A stretch of DNA of 64,000 nucleotides from Leucobacter sp. PH1c (GTDB taxonomy: Bacteria > Actinomycetota > Actinomycetes > Actinomycetales > Microbacteriaceae), in NCBI RefSeq assembly GCF_000633415.1, contig NZ_AYMV01000027.1:17346-81345 (forward strand), written 5' to 3'. The translations under genes were made by a program, and so were the position numbers. Numbering within the stretch: the first letter of the stretch is position 1; each line of letters begins with the position of its first letter. The notes under the pieces are model-generated. The model ran no database searches. It was given only the letters and a program-made list of their open reading frames with translations, and had not been told where the DNA came from. Below are positions 41,073-50,381 of this stretch, one piece after another.

Positions 41073-44000
41073 TTACTCGCTGATCCGCCTCCGGCGGGCG
41101 AGGCTCCAGACGATGGTGCCGCCGAGCAGCAGGGCCAGACCGAGGGCGCCGAGCTGCGCGGACTGCGCGTCGGCGACGCCGGTCATGGCGAGCTCGGAGC
41201 GGACGGGCGGCATCGCTGCGGGCAGCGGGGCCGGGGCCGCACCGGGGACCACGCCGCCGGGCGTGGTGGGCGGCTCGGGAGTGACCGGCGGCTGCGGCGG
41301 CTGCGCCGAGCAGTTCGGCGTGGCCGGCGGGTAGACGGTCGCTTCGTTCGCGGTCGGGTTGATCCGGATCTCGACGATCGCCTCAGCGCGGAGGTCGTAG
41401 TGCGGAGCGCTCGGGTCGAGCTTCCAGACTCCGTCGCTGCCGAGCGTCCATCCGGGCCAGCCGGTCGGGTTGCCCTGCGCGTCGACGCTCGCGCCCGGCC
41501 AGAGCATCTGGCCGGTCACGGGATCGCCGCTCTGCCAGCCGGCGGGGTAGGCGATCGGGTCGACCTGGGATGCGCCGTCCGCGAGGATCGCGGCGGTGTC
41601 ACCCGCGGGGATTGAGGGATCACGGTTCGCGAACGCCTCCGGCGTCCACCAGATCATCACGATCGGCAGCGTCGCGGTGTCCGCAGTGCCGCTCGGGGTG
41701 ATGTTGTAGGTGAACCAGGGGGTGTCGTTGACGCAGACCGCGCTGCCCGCGACCGAGACGGCCCGCACCTCGGTGGTGACGGATCCGCAGTCGTTGCCGG
41801 GATCACTGTCTCCGCCGCCGGGCTGTTCCTCACCGGTGAAGACCGCGAGCGCCGGGCTCACGTCGCCCGCGGCCCGCTCGGGCGAGGGCTCAGGCTCGGC
41901 GGGGCCGGAGGCGGCGACGCAGGCCTGGTTGGTCACCTCGCCGCTCGCGGGAGCCGCCGTCACCGTCGCGTCGAAGGAGATCGTTGCGTCTCCCTCGAAT
42001 GCGCCCGCGTAGCTCGCGGTCACGGTGCTGCCCGAGATCGCCACGGTCCAGCCCTCGCTCGCGCTCTCGGAGCCCGGGACGGGGGTGAGACCGGCGGGCA
42101 CCTCGTCGGTGACGACCGGATCGAGCGCCGCATCGGGGCCGGCGTTCGAGACGGCCAGCGTGTAGCGGATCGTGTCGCCCAGTTCAGCGACGCCTCCGCC
42201 CTCGCCGTCGCCGACGCTCGCGGTCTTCACGAGCGACAGATCGTACGAGCCGGCCGGGCAGGGGGTGACCGTGATCTCACGGGAGACCGACGCCTCGCCC
42301 ACGCTCACGCGGACGGTGTAGGTGCCGGCGCCCGCGATGTCGAGCGCGACGTCGAGCGTCGAGCCGTCCCCGGCCTGCACGGTGCGGCTGAGGTACGGGG
42401 TCGCGGCGCCCATGCTGACGGTGACCTGGTAGTCGACGCCCTCGACGAGGTCGCCGAGCTGCGCGCTGAGCGTCTCCGGGAGGCCGGCGCCGAAGGCGGT
42501 GCACTGCTCCACCTGGAGGGTGAGCGACGGCGCCTCGGGTGCGGGGCACTCAGTCACCTCGATGGTCTGCTCGGCGCTGTCCCCGGCGTGCTCACCGGTT
42601 CCCTGCACCGTGACGAGCAACGCGCCCTCCTCGGTGGGGGTGACGGTGAGGTTCCGCGTCGCGGCATCCGCCACGAATTCGATCGAGCTCGAGCCCGCCA
42701 CGGAGACGCCGTCGAGTGCGACGGTGTACGGCTCGCCGACGACGAGGTCGGAGAGCGCGACGGTCACGGGAGCGAAGCCGCCGGCCACGGGGCAGTCGCC
42801 CGTCGACAGCTGGATCGCGGGATCCGGATCAACCTCCGGCGGCACGTTCTCGCAGTTGTTGTCGAAGATGGCCTGGCCGGCCTCATCCCAGTTCTGGCCG
42901 GAGAAGGAGACCAGGGTCCCCGCGATCACGGCCTCGAACGGCGGGATGATGTCTCGCCCGTCGTGGTGCGATGCGCCCCGGTGCCCGTTGTAGGCGGCCT
43001 CGGCGGCGACGGTGATCTTCACCCACGGATTCGAGTCAGACTCGGTCGCGTGGCAGAGCGTCACCTTGACGTCCTCCGGCGGGGCGCAGCGGTCCACGGT
43101 CACCGAGCGGGTCACCGTGCCGGTCGCGGCGCGCTGGCCCGTGCCCCAGACGTCAACGCTCACGTCCGCGCTCGTGATCGACCCGAGCGAGACGCTCTCG
43201 GTCGCTCCGCTCGCGGTGAACGTCATCACGCTGCCGCCGTTCACGCGGTAGCTGTAGGGCTGGCCGGAGACGAGGTTCGCGAAGAGCGCGGTCACCGGCG
43301 GGAAGTCCTGCTCGGCAACGCACTCACCGGGGGTGAGCGTCACGGTCGGCGCGGGATCCACCTCGGGCGGCGGGGTGTTGCACCCGGCGTTGTAGACGGC
43401 CTGTCCGGCGGCGTCCCAGTTCTGGCCCGGGAACTGCAGGGTCTGGCCGCGCACCGTGTACTCGAACGGCGGGATGATGTCTCGCCCGTCCTGGTGGTGC
43501 GCGCCCGCGTGCCCGTTCGCCGAGCCATCGGGTGCGATCCGGATCGTGACCCACGGGTTCTTCGTCGAGCTCGTGGCGTGGCAGAGGGTCACCTTCTCCT
43601 TCTGCGGTCCGCTGCCGAGGGTCTGCACGCTCGGCGTCTCCGCCGCGGCCGCGGCTGGCGCGGGGGCTTCGGCGGGGGCCGGCTCTGCGGCTGGCTCAGG
43701 TGCCGGCTCTGCGACGGGCTCGGCCGCGGGGGCGGCGGGCTCCGGGGCCGGTTCGGCGACGGGCGCCGGTTCCGGGGCCGGTTCCGGGGCCGCGACGGGC
43801 GCGGGGGCCGGTTCGGGGGCCGTCACCGCGGGTGCCTCGGGAGCCGGTTCTGCGGCAGGAGCGGGCGTGGGGTCGGCGGGAGCTGCGGGAGCGGCTGCCG
43901 GGTCCGCTGCGGTGTCCCCGGCCGCCGCGACGGCCGTGGTCTCGGTGCTCGGAGCGAGCTCCTCGGCGAAGGCGGGGGCCGTGAAGGCCGGGAGCAGCAG

Positions 44001-44135
44001 GGCGGCAGCGGCGAGTGCGGCGGCTCCGCCGCGGAGCATGCCGCCTCCCCCACGGAACACGCTCCCCTCGAAGGGCCGGCGCCGCACCGATCGGTGGGCG
44101 TGCGGTTGGGACTGTGGGGCTCGCTTCGTTCTCAT
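41073..44135 (-). CDS. LPXTG-like cell-wall surface protein with CHAT-type repeats
   Basis: 1020 aa. A long basic signal region ends in a hydrophobic stretch and AFA-EE (about residue 57). A Pro/Ala/Glu-rich linker (about residues 60-170) is probably wall-spanning. Two 72-residue repeats (VTLCHAT ... NGH ... DGRDIIPPF ... GQNWDEAGQAIF) are separated by beta domains; a DUF11-like domain follows, with many paired cysteines. The C-terminus has LAMTG, a hydrophobic segment and RRRR, a sortase-type anchor with Ala for Pro. ATG 44135 is chosen over GTG 44174; GGAAGAAGG lies about 15 bases upstream. It is the main surface structure in the window; ligands are unknown. Confidence 0.85.
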   Translation of the reverse strand: MRTKRAPQSQPHAHRSVRRRPFEGSVFRGGGGMLRGGAAALAAAALLLPAFTAPAFAEELAPSTETTAVAAAGDTAADPAAAPAAPADPTPAPAAEPAPEAPAVTAPEPAPAPVAAPEPAPEPAPVAEPAPEPAAPAAEPVAEPAPEPAAEPAPAEAPAPAAAAAETPSVQTLGSGPQKEKVTLCHATSSTKNPWVTIRIAPDGSANGHAGAHHQDGRDIIPPFEYTVRGQTLQFPGQNWDAAGQAVYNAGCNTPPPEVDPAPTVTLTPGECVAEQDFPPVTALFANLVSGQPYSYRVNGGSVMTFTASGATESVSLGSITSADVSVDVWGTGQRAATGTVTRSVTVDRCAPPEDVKVTLCHATESDSNPWVKITVAAEAAYNGHRGASHHDGRDIIPPFEAVIAGTLVSFSGQNWDEAGQAIFDNNCENVPPEVDPDPAIQLSTGDCPVAGGFAPVTVALSDLVVGEPYTVALDGVSVAGSSSIEFVADAATRNLTVTPTEEGALLVTVQGTGEHAGDSAEQTIEVTECPAPEAPSLTLQVEQCTAFGAGLPETLSAQLGDLVEGVDYQVTVSMGAATPYLSRTVQAGDGSTLDVALDIAGAGTYTVRVSVGEASVSREITVTPCPAGSYDLSLVKTASVGDGEGGGVAELGDTIRYTLAVSNAGPDAALDPVVTDEVPAGLTPVPGSESASEGWTVAISGSTVTASYAGAFEGDATISFDATVTAAPASGEVTNQACVAASGPAEPEPSPERAAGDVSPALAVFTGEEQPGGGDSDPGNDCGSVTTEVRAVSVAGSAVCVNDTPWFTYNITPSGTADTATLPIVMIWWTPEAFANRDPSIPAGDTAAILADGASQVDPIAYPAGWQSGDPVTGQMLWPGASVDAQGNPTGWPGWTLGSDGVWKLDPSAPHYDLRAEAIVEIRINPTANEATVYPPATPNCSAQPPQPPVTPEPPTTPGGVVPGAAPAPLPAAMPPVRSELAMTGVADAQSAQLGALGLALLLGGTIVWSLARRRRISE
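42852..43067 (-). repeat. surface-protein repeat unit 2 (216 bp)
   Basis: Encodes 72 residues from KVTLCHATESDSNPW to NNC. It is collinear with the unit at 43380-43595: same length, the same CHAT, NGH, HHDGRDIIPPF and GQNWDEAGQ words, and shared DNA words such as GGCGGGATGATGTCTCGCCC. An internal duplication, probably a compact Cys/His domain. Confidence 0.85.
43380..43595 (-). repeat. surface-protein repeat unit 1 (216 bp)
   Basis: First of the two 72-residue CHAT units, from KVTLCHATSSTKNPW to NAGC. His residues (NGHAGAHHQDGRD) and Cys at both ends suggest a disulfide-closed or metal-binding fold. Residue identity with unit 2 is about two thirds by eye. Confidence 0.85.
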
Positions 44136-44317
44136 GGCCGTGCTGCCTTCTTCCGAGGAATCCGGAGACAGCACTCCGTTGTCCTGTCCCCGATCTCACG
44201 GCCGGCAGTCGCCGGGAGCAGATGCACGGCGCCCGCGGTCGCGTGATGCCGCTCACGTTAGGCGCGCGGCCGCGAAAGCGGATCCGGGAGAATTACGCAG
44301 ATTCGGGGCAGGAACGG

Positions 44318-44350
44318 CCGAGGGCCCCGCGCATCGCGCGGGGCCCTCGG
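44318..44350. terminator. terminator-like hairpin after the M20 hydrolase
   Basis: Perfect 15-bp arms (44318-44332 and 44336-44350) around a 3-base loop, 28 bp after the hydrolase stop on the minus strand. No T-run. The 243-bp gap 44136-44378 also holds the surface-protein leader, which can form GGGGACAG/CTGTCTCC (one G-U) and CCG/CGG hairpins near 44159-44186. Confidence 0.75.
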
Positions 44351-44378
44351 GGCGGGGTGCGGCGAGCGCCGCGGCGGA

Positions 44379-45944
44379 TCACCAGTGCCGGTGCTCCTCG
44401 GTGCCCGAGTAGTCGGGCCAGGGAAGGTCGATCGGCGGCTCGAAATCGACGGGCAGGAGCGCCGGCATGGGCTCCGCGGCCACGCGATCCGCGAACTCCT
44501 GCTTCGCCGCGGCGAGCGTCTCCGGCTTCGTGAGGAGGTCGAGGAACGTGCCCGAGACGGTCTTGCCCGCCGTGAGAATCGTCGGCGCGATCGTCTCCGG
44601 GATCCCGCCGAGCGCGTTCATGACCCACGCGGGGTAGGGCCCCTCTCCCGGCACCGGCTGGAGGGCGGGGCGCGACACGTAGAAGCGCACGAGGGGCGCG
44701 TAGTGGCTCATCTCGACGTAGTCGTCGCTCGTCCAGTTCCGCTGCCAGGCCGGCATGTGCTCGCGCAGCAGGCGCTCAGCCTCCTGCGGGGTGATGAGCT
44801 GCTCGGTCTCCGCGAGGAAGGGCTTCGCGGTGGCCTCGCGGCCGAGCGAGCGCTGGATCTCCTGCGCGACCGCGATCGCCTCGGCGCCGTACTCGGGCGC
44901 CCCCACGTCCGCGAGGTTCGCGTAGAGGGTCTCGCTCATCACGTGGTTCGTGCGTCCCGGGCGGCTGCGCGCGATCCAGCGATCTTCCGCGGCGCAGTGC
45001 GCCATGGAGGCCGCGGCCTGCGCGTTGCGGTCGAGGATCGTGAGGATGTGCTCGGCCATCTCGATGTCCGGCGTGCGCCACGAGAACTGGATGCGGGCCA
45101 CGCGCTGCGGCAGGTTGTCCGCGGTCGCCTGGCCGTCGCTCAGGATCGCGTCGGAGAAGCTCCACCCGCCCGTAGCCGGGAGCATCGAGTCGAGCATGGT
45201 GCGCGAGGCCGTGTACATCTGCATGAGTGCGACGTTCGCCCCGGGCGCGCGGGCCGCGGAGTGCGAGGCGGGGATCGGCGAGTTGGGATCGGCGCTCGAG
45301 AGCTGCCAGGTCTCCGGCTCGTCGCAGATGAAGGAGTAGACCTTGCTGTAGTACGCCCCGCACTGCGTGTCCCAGCGGGCGGTGTTGCAGAGCGGCAGCA
45401 TGTAGAAGGGGTGGAAGGACACGATCGCGTCGGCGTCGTCGTAGTAGCCGCGCAGCCCGTGCACCACCTTCGAGCCGTGCATCTTCTCGGCGGGCTCCCC
45501 CGTGTACTTCAGCGTGCCGCCGATTCCATGCACCGTCATCGCGTGCTTCGTGGCGAGTACGCCGGCAAGCGTGGAGATGCCGAGCACCGAGTGGGGATCG
45601 GTGTGGCCGGGCGCGAAGCGGCTGAGGCCGGCGCGCGGGGTCTCGGAGGTCGCGGCCGCCTGGCTGTTGCCGGGTACGGCGTCGTACTCGGCGTAGGTGA
45701 GGAGGGTCGGGCCGTCGCCATTCGCCCAGACCGCACTGAATGCGGTCGGCATGCCGGCGGAGCCGTCCTCCACCTCGAAGCCCTCCTCGCGGAGGCGGGC
45801 GACGTACCACTCCTGCGAGCGGTACTCGCGCCACGCGGGCTCCGCGAGCTCCCAGATGTGGGTGTGCCACTCAGTGAGCTCGGTGAGGTGGTCGTCGATC
45901 CACGCCTGCGCGGTGCGCTTGGCCTCGGCGGTGAGTGCGGTCAC
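44379..45944 (-). CDS. M20 family amidohydrolase (AbgB-like)
   Basis: 521 aa. The peptidase M20 fold in its AbgB-like aminoacylase form is seen: ELAEPAWREYRSQEW, LLTYAEYDAVPGNSQAA, TKHAMTVHGIGGTLKYTGEPAEKMHGSK by position (about residues 135-165), DADAIVSFHPF, then the lid domain and QRNWTSDDYVEMSHYAPL. AbgB cleaves p-aminobenzoyl-glutamate; here the substrate is open. GTG 45944 follows GAAAGGACA. It is the last gene of the catabolic operon, 120 bp after the dehydrogenase. Confidence 0.83.
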   Translation of the reverse strand: MTALTAEAKRTAQAWIDDHLTELTEWHTHIWELAEPAWREYRSQEWYVARLREEGFEVEDGSAGMPTAFSAVWANGDGPTLLTYAEYDAVPGNSQAAATSETPRAGLSRFAPGHTDPHSVLGISTLAGVLATKHAMTVHGIGGTLKYTGEPAEKMHGSKVVHGLRGYYDDADAIVSFHPFYMLPLCNTARWDTQCGAYYSKVYSFICDEPETWQLSSADPNSPIPASHSAARAPGANVALMQMYTASRTMLDSMLPATGGWSFSDAILSDGQATADNLPQRVARIQFSWRTPDIEMAEHILTILDRNAQAAASMAHCAAEDRWIARSRPGRTNHVMSETLYANLADVGAPEYGAEAIAVAQEIQRSLGREATAKPFLAETEQLITPQEAERLLREHMPAWQRNWTSDDYVEMSHYAPLVRFYVSRPALQPVPGEGPYPAWVMNALGGIPETIAPTILTAGKTVSGTFLDLLTKPETLAAAKQEFADRVAAEPMPALLPVDFEPPIDLPWPDYSGTEEHRHW

Positions 45945-46064
45945 GGTGTGTCCTTTCGGGTGAAGCGGGTGTGTCGGATGAAGGCTGGGGCGGGCGCGGC
46001 GCGGGCCGCGCGGGTGCACCACGGGCCGCCTCCCGGGTGGAAGACGGCCCGCCGGTGCGCCCTG

Positions 46065-47042
46065 CTACGCGGGAGTGTTCACGGGCGATTCGGGCCGGCC
46101 GGTTGCGGCGAACGTCACGGCGTTCGCCGCCTGCACGCGCACGTACTCGGCCTCGGTGAAGGAGGAGAAGTAGGCGATGTGCGGTGTGAGCACCACGTCA
46201 TCTCGGCCGAGCAGCGGGTGGTCGGCCGCGGGCGGCTCCTGGTCGAGCACGTCGAGCGCGGCGGCGGAGAGCCGCCCGGAGTCGAGCGCCGCGACGAGCG
46301 CCGCGCTGTCGATGAGCCCGCCGCGGGAGACGTTCAGCACGACGGCCCCTGCGGGCATCGCGGCGAGGAACTCCGCGTCGACCATGCGCTCCGTGTCCGG
46401 GGTGAGCGGCAGGTGCAACGAGAGCACGTGCGCGCTGTCGCGCACCTCGGCGAGCTCCGCGCGGCGGATCCCGAGCTGCGCGAGCTCGGCGCGCACCTCC
46501 GCGGTATCGGGGAGGAAGGGGTCGTAGCCGACGATGCCACCGAAGAGCGGGCCGGCAACGCGGGCGAACTCTCGCCCGATCTTGCCGAGGCCGACGATGC
46601 CGAGCTGCAGCTCGCTCAGCCGGGGCGGCGCCGTCTCGGCGCGGTCGTTCCACCGCTCCGGCGTGGCCGAGCCGAGGTAGAACGGCAGCTGACGCGTGGC
46701 GTGCAGCAGCAGGGCGAGCGCGTGGGTGGCGACCTCCTCGGTCGCGGCGCCCGGCACGTTCGTCACCCAGACGCCGTGCTCGCTCGCCGCGTCGAGGTCG
46801 ACGAAGTCGAAGCCCATCGACATGAGCGCGATGAGCTTCAGCTCGGGCAGCGCCGCGATGATCTCGCGCGTGATGGGCGCGTAGCCGAGCAGCAGCACCT
46901 CGGCATCGCGGGCCCCGGCGATGATCGCGTCGGCGTCGCGGGTCTCGAGGATCCGGACCTCGTAGCCTGCCTCCTCGAGGAGGCGCACCCCCGCGGAGAC
47001 GTCGGTATCGTCCGTGTCCGTGTAGACGGCGATCGGGCTCAT
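46065..47042 (-). CDS. D-2-hydroxyacid dehydrogenase
   Basis: 325 aa. Catalytic domain with MSMGFDFVDLDAA and TNVPGAATEEVATHAL, NAD loop GLGKIGREFA (about residues 150-159), VLNVSRGGLID (Arg site), Glu in LDVLDQEPP and His in LTPHIAYFS. It reduces a 2-oxoacid or oxidises a D-2-hydroxyacid with NAD(H). Coupled by 4 bp to the ThDP enzyme, which suggests that both work on a 2-oxoacid intermediate. Confidence 0.9.
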   Translation of the reverse strand: MSPIAVYTDTDDTDVSAGVRLLEEAGYEVRILETRDADAIIAGARDAEVLLLGYAPITREIIAALPELKLIALMSMGFDFVDLDAASEHGVWVTNVPGAATEEVATHALALLLHATRQLPFYLGSATPERWNDRAETAPPRLSELQLGIVGLGKIGREFARVAGPLFGGIVGYDPFLPDTAEVRAELAQLGIRRAELAEVRDSAHVLSLHLPLTPDTERMVDAEFLAAMPAGAVVLNVSRGGLIDSAALVAALDSGRLSAAALDVLDQEPPAADHPLLGRDDVVLTPHIAYFSSFTEAEYVRVQAANAVTFAATGRPESPVNTPA

Positions 47043-48700
47043 GCCGCGGCCCCCGTTCCGAGCTCGAAGGTGTCCTGCCGCAGGTGGATCAGCTGCAGTC
47101 CGCCGCGCGCGACAGCGGCGTCGACCGCCGCCGCGAGCTCGGCCGGCGTCGAGACGCGCTGCCCGGCCCCGCCGAACGCGGTGGCGACGGCCGCCCAGTC
47201 GGGCTGCGCGAGCACCACGCCGACCGGGGCGATGCCCGCGTCCGCCTCGTTCTGCTTGATCTCCGCGTAGCCGCCGTTGTCGATCACGATCACGGTCACG
47301 TCGATCCCCTGCTCGACGACCGTGATGAACTCCTGCATCGAGAACATCAGCGCGCCGTCGCCGAGCACGGTGAAGGCGGGGCGCTCGGGTGCGGCGATCC
47401 GGGATCCGATCGCGGCGGGCAGGCCGTAGCCGAGCGTCGCGTAGGTGCCCATGTACGGCGTCGAGTTCGGCGTCCGCGACGTGAGCGCGTTGAGGAGGCC
47501 CCAGTACGCGATCTGCGAGGAGTCCGTCGAGACGATCGCCTGCTCGGGGAGCACCCCGGCGATGAGCTCGCCGAGGGCCGTATTCACGGGGTCGAGCTCC
47601 GCGGACTCGGCGCGCACCGCTGCGCGCGTCGCCACGACGCCCGCAGCCGCGGCAGCCGCGGCGTCCACGCGCGGATTCGCGCCCGGGGCGTCGAGCGCCG
47701 CGCTGATCCCGGCGATCGCGACCGCAGCGTCGGCGACGATCCCGATCTCCGCGGCCTGGTTCTTCTGCAGCTGCGTCTCGAGCAGGTCGATCCGGATCAC
47801 CCGGCCGCGCGCCTCGAGCGCGTCGACCCAGAGCTCGGCCTCGCCGAGCTTCGCGCCCACGACGAGGAGCACGTCGGCGTCCCGCGCGCGGTTGCGCGCC
47901 GCAGCGAGCCGCAGGTTCGAGCCGAGCGCGAGCGGGTGCGTCTCGTCGAGCACGCCCTTCGCATTGAGCGTCGTCACCACGGGGGCGCCCAGCTGCTCGG
48001 CGAGGTGCCGCAGCTCGGCCGCGGCGCCGCGCGAGCCACCGCCCGCGAGGATCACGGGGTCCTGCGCCCCGGCGAGTGCGGCGGCAGCGGCCGCGACGGC
48101 CGCGGTGTCCGGCGCGGCGACCGGCGCGAACTCGCGCGCCTCGAGGGCGGCAGCCGGCACCTCGTCGCCGACTTCCTCCTCGAGCAGGTCGAGAGGGACC
48201 TCGATGTACACGGGTCGGGGACGCGTCGTGGCGAACAGTTCGAACGCCTCGTGCACGGCTGCGACGGCCTCGATCGCGGTCTGCACCCGGCGGGCGCGCT
48301 CGACGATCGCCGCGGCGGCGCTGAGCTGATCCTTCGTCTCATGGAGCGTGCCCACGTCGGCGAACTCCTTCCCGCGGGCGGGGCCCGGGGCCAGGATGAT
48401 CATGGGGCGCGACTCGGCGTACGCGGTGCCCGCGGCGCTCAGGGCGTTCAGGAGGCCCGGGCCGCTCGTCGTGATGACCACGCCCGGCTTGCCTGTCTGG
48501 AGCGACCAGCCGTCGGCCGCGTAGCCCGCGCCCTGCTCGTGGCGCGACGTGACCGCGCGGATCCCGAACTCCGCCAGCGGGCGGTAGAACTCCAGGTTGT
48601 GGGTACCCGGGATCCCGAACACAGCATCCACGCCGTAGTTCTTGATCGTCTCGATGACCAGCCACCCGGTGGTGCGCTTTGCGGTCGTCTGCTCCGTCAT
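47039..48700 (-). CDS. ThDP-dependent enzyme of the acetolactate synthase/2-oxoacid decarboxylase family
   Basis: 553 aa. Catalytic Glu in SRHEQGAGYAADGW (about residue 54), the central domain ILAGGGSRGAAAELRHLAEQ and the ThDP motif GDGALMFSMQEF with IDNGGY about 25 residues later are intact. Overall it resembles AruI-type decarboxylases and acetolactate synthase-like enzymes; no ACT subunit is nearby, which disfavours branched-chain synthesis. Substrate unknown, probably a 2-oxoacid of the pathway. Confidence 0.87.
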   Translation of the reverse strand: MTEQTTAKRTTGWLVIETIKNYGVDAVFGIPGTHNLEFYRPLAEFGIRAVTSRHEQGAGYAADGWSLQTGKPGVVITTSGPGLLNALSAAGTAYAESRPMIILAPGPARGKEFADVGTLHETKDQLSAAAAIVERARRVQTAIEAVAAVHEAFELFATTRPRPVYIEVPLDLLEEEVGDEVPAAALEAREFAPVAAPDTAAVAAAAAALAGAQDPVILAGGGSRGAAAELRHLAEQLGAPVVTTLNAKGVLDETHPLALGSNLRLAAARNRARDADVLLVVGAKLGEAELWVDALEARGRVIRIDLLETQLQKNQAAEIGIVADAAVAIAGISAALDAPGANPRVDAAAAAAAGVVATRAAVRAESAELDPVNTALGELIAGVLPEQAIVSTDSSQIAYWGLLNALTSRTPNSTPYMGTYATLGYGLPAAIGSRIAAPERPAFTVLGDGALMFSMQEFITVVEQGIDVTVIVIDNGGYAEIKQNEADAGIAPVGVVLAQPDWAAVATAFGGAGQRVSTPAELAAAVDAAVARGGLQLIHLRQDTFELGTGAAA

Positions 48701-48702
48701 GG

Positions 48703-50376
48703 TTATTCCCCCTCCGCGCGGAACTGCACTGCGCCATCAACCCAGGTCTCGCGGACCGGGATCGCGGCGATCTCTGCACCATCAATATCGAGCGGGTTCT
48801 GCGCCAGCACGACGAAGTCGGCGCGCTTGCCCACCTCGAGCGAGCCAAATTCGGCCTCGCGGCCGAGCGTCTTCGCACCCTCGAGCGTGTGGCCGCGGAG
48901 CGCCTCCGCCGCCGAGATGCGCAGCGAGTCCTCGCCGAGCTTGTGCCCGCGACGGGTCACGCGGGTGACCGCCGCCTGGATTGCCTCGAGCGGGCGGGGC
49001 TCAGCTACGGGCGCGTCCGAGGAGATGGTGATCGGCACGCCGGCGTCACGGAACTCGCCGAGCGGGTTGAAGCGCTCGCCCGGGGTGCCGATCGCCTGTT
49101 CCACGCCCTCGCCCCAGTTGTAGTAGTGCTGAGTCTGGTTGACCGGGCGGATGCCGAGCTCCGCCATGCGGGTGATGTCCTCGGGGGTGGGCAGGCCGCA
49201 GTGCTCGATGCGGTGACGCGCGTCGCTGTCCGGACGATCGGCGAGTGCCTGCTCGATCGCGTCGACCACCATCTTGATTGCGATCGGCGACTGCGCGTGC
49301 GTGGCGGTCTGCAGACCGGCACCGTGCGCCTTGCGCACGAGCTCGGTGTACTCGCGGGGCTCGTGGTACAGCTGACCGGTGCGGCAGGGATCGCCGAGGT
49401 AGCCGTCGGGGAAGTATGCGGTCCAGCCGCCGAGCGTGCCGTCGGCGTACAGCTTGATGCCCGCCGCCGACAGGAACGCGTTGCCGAAGGGTCCCGTGAA
49501 CCCGAGATCCACCACCTGATCGAGCAGGTGCGAGAGGAAGTACATCGAGACGCGCATGTTGAGCGCGCCGCGATCCGCCATCTCCAGGTAGGCCGCGAAC
49601 TCGCGCTTCGACACCTGCGCATCGCCGATCGCCGTCACCCCGCCGCGCAGGAACTCGCGCTGCACGAGGTCGAGCTGCCGCTGGTGCTCCGCGGGCTCGT
49701 CACCGAGGTGGAAGTTGGGGCCGTGGTGCCCCACCTTCACGCCGTGCAGGCCGGTGAGCACGTTGCAGGCGGCGTCCGAGAGCTCGCCGGTCAGCTCGCC
49801 GTCCGCGTCGCGGAAGAACTCGCCACCCTCGGGGTTCGGGGTGTCCTTCGTGACGCCGAACTTCTCGAACGTGAAGGTGTTCACGACGCCGCCGTGGCCG
49901 GAGGCGTTCATGATGTAGACCTCGCGGTCGGTGGCGATCTGGTCGAGCTCGTGGCGGGTGGGGTGGCGCTGCTCGGCGAGATTGCGCTGCTCGTAGCCGA
50001 AGCCGCGAAGGGGCGCACCGGCGGGCAGTTGCTTCGCGGCCTCGCGCATCAGCTCGATGATTTCGGGAATGCTCGCTGCCTTCGCCGGGGTGATGTCGAC
50101 CCAGGTGAGCAACTGCCCGTACATGAGCGGGTGCGCGTGCGCGTCGACGAAGCCGGGAACGATGGTCGCTCCGGCGTGGTCGACGCGCACGGGCGTGAGG
50201 CCCGCGCTCGCCGCCACCTGCTCGCACTCGGCGAGCGTGCCAACCGCGAGGATCATGCCCTCGGCGGTGAGCATGGCTTCCGCCTCGGGCCGACTCTCGT
50301 CGACCGTCAGGATTCGCTCGGCGGTGACAATCGTCGGAGCCGAGTTGCGTGCGTCATAGGTGGCGAGCGAGCGCAT
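48703..50376 (-). CDS. YtcJ-like metal-dependent amidohydrolase (paralogue 1)
   Basis: 557 aa. VPGFVDAHAHP (metal-binding HxH, about residues 75-85), IGDAQVSKREF, THAQSPIAI, ARHRIEHC and ISSDAPVAEP (final Asp) define the YtcJ/Amidohydro_3 group. LYADGTLGGWTAYFPDGY holds the lid. These enzymes hydrolyse amide or ester-like small molecules; the substrate is unknown. A similar enzyme at 58833-60425 is also next to an MHS transporter. Confidence 0.87.
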   Translation of the reverse strand: MRSLATYDARNSAPTIVTAERILTVDESRPEAEAMLTAEGMILAVGTLAECEQVAASAGLTPVRVDHAGATIVPGFVDAHAHPLMYGQLLTWVDITPAKAASIPEIIELMREAAKQLPAGAPLRGFGYEQRNLAEQRHPTRHELDQIATDREVYIMNASGHGGVVNTFTFEKFGVTKDTPNPEGGEFFRDADGELTGELSDAACNVLTGLHGVKVGHHGPNFHLGDEPAEHQRQLDLVQREFLRGGVTAIGDAQVSKREFAAYLEMADRGALNMRVSMYFLSHLLDQVVDLGFTGPFGNAFLSAAGIKLYADGTLGGWTAYFPDGYLGDPCRTGQLYHEPREYTELVRKAHGAGLQTATHAQSPIAIKMVVDAIEQALADRPDSDARHRIEHCGLPTPEDITRMAELGIRPVNQTQHYYNWGEGVEQAIGTPGERFNPLGEFRDAGVPITISSDAPVAEPRPLEAIQAAVTRVTRRGHKLGEDSLRISAAEALRGHTLEGAKTLGREAEFGSLEVGKRADFVVLAQNPLDIDGAEIAAIPVRETWVDGAVQFRAEGE

Positions 50377-50381
50377 AGTGC

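Noticed and set aside
44385..47270. A long plus-strand frame opposite the M20 and dehydrogenase genes
   Set aside because: Shadow of two well-supported genes.
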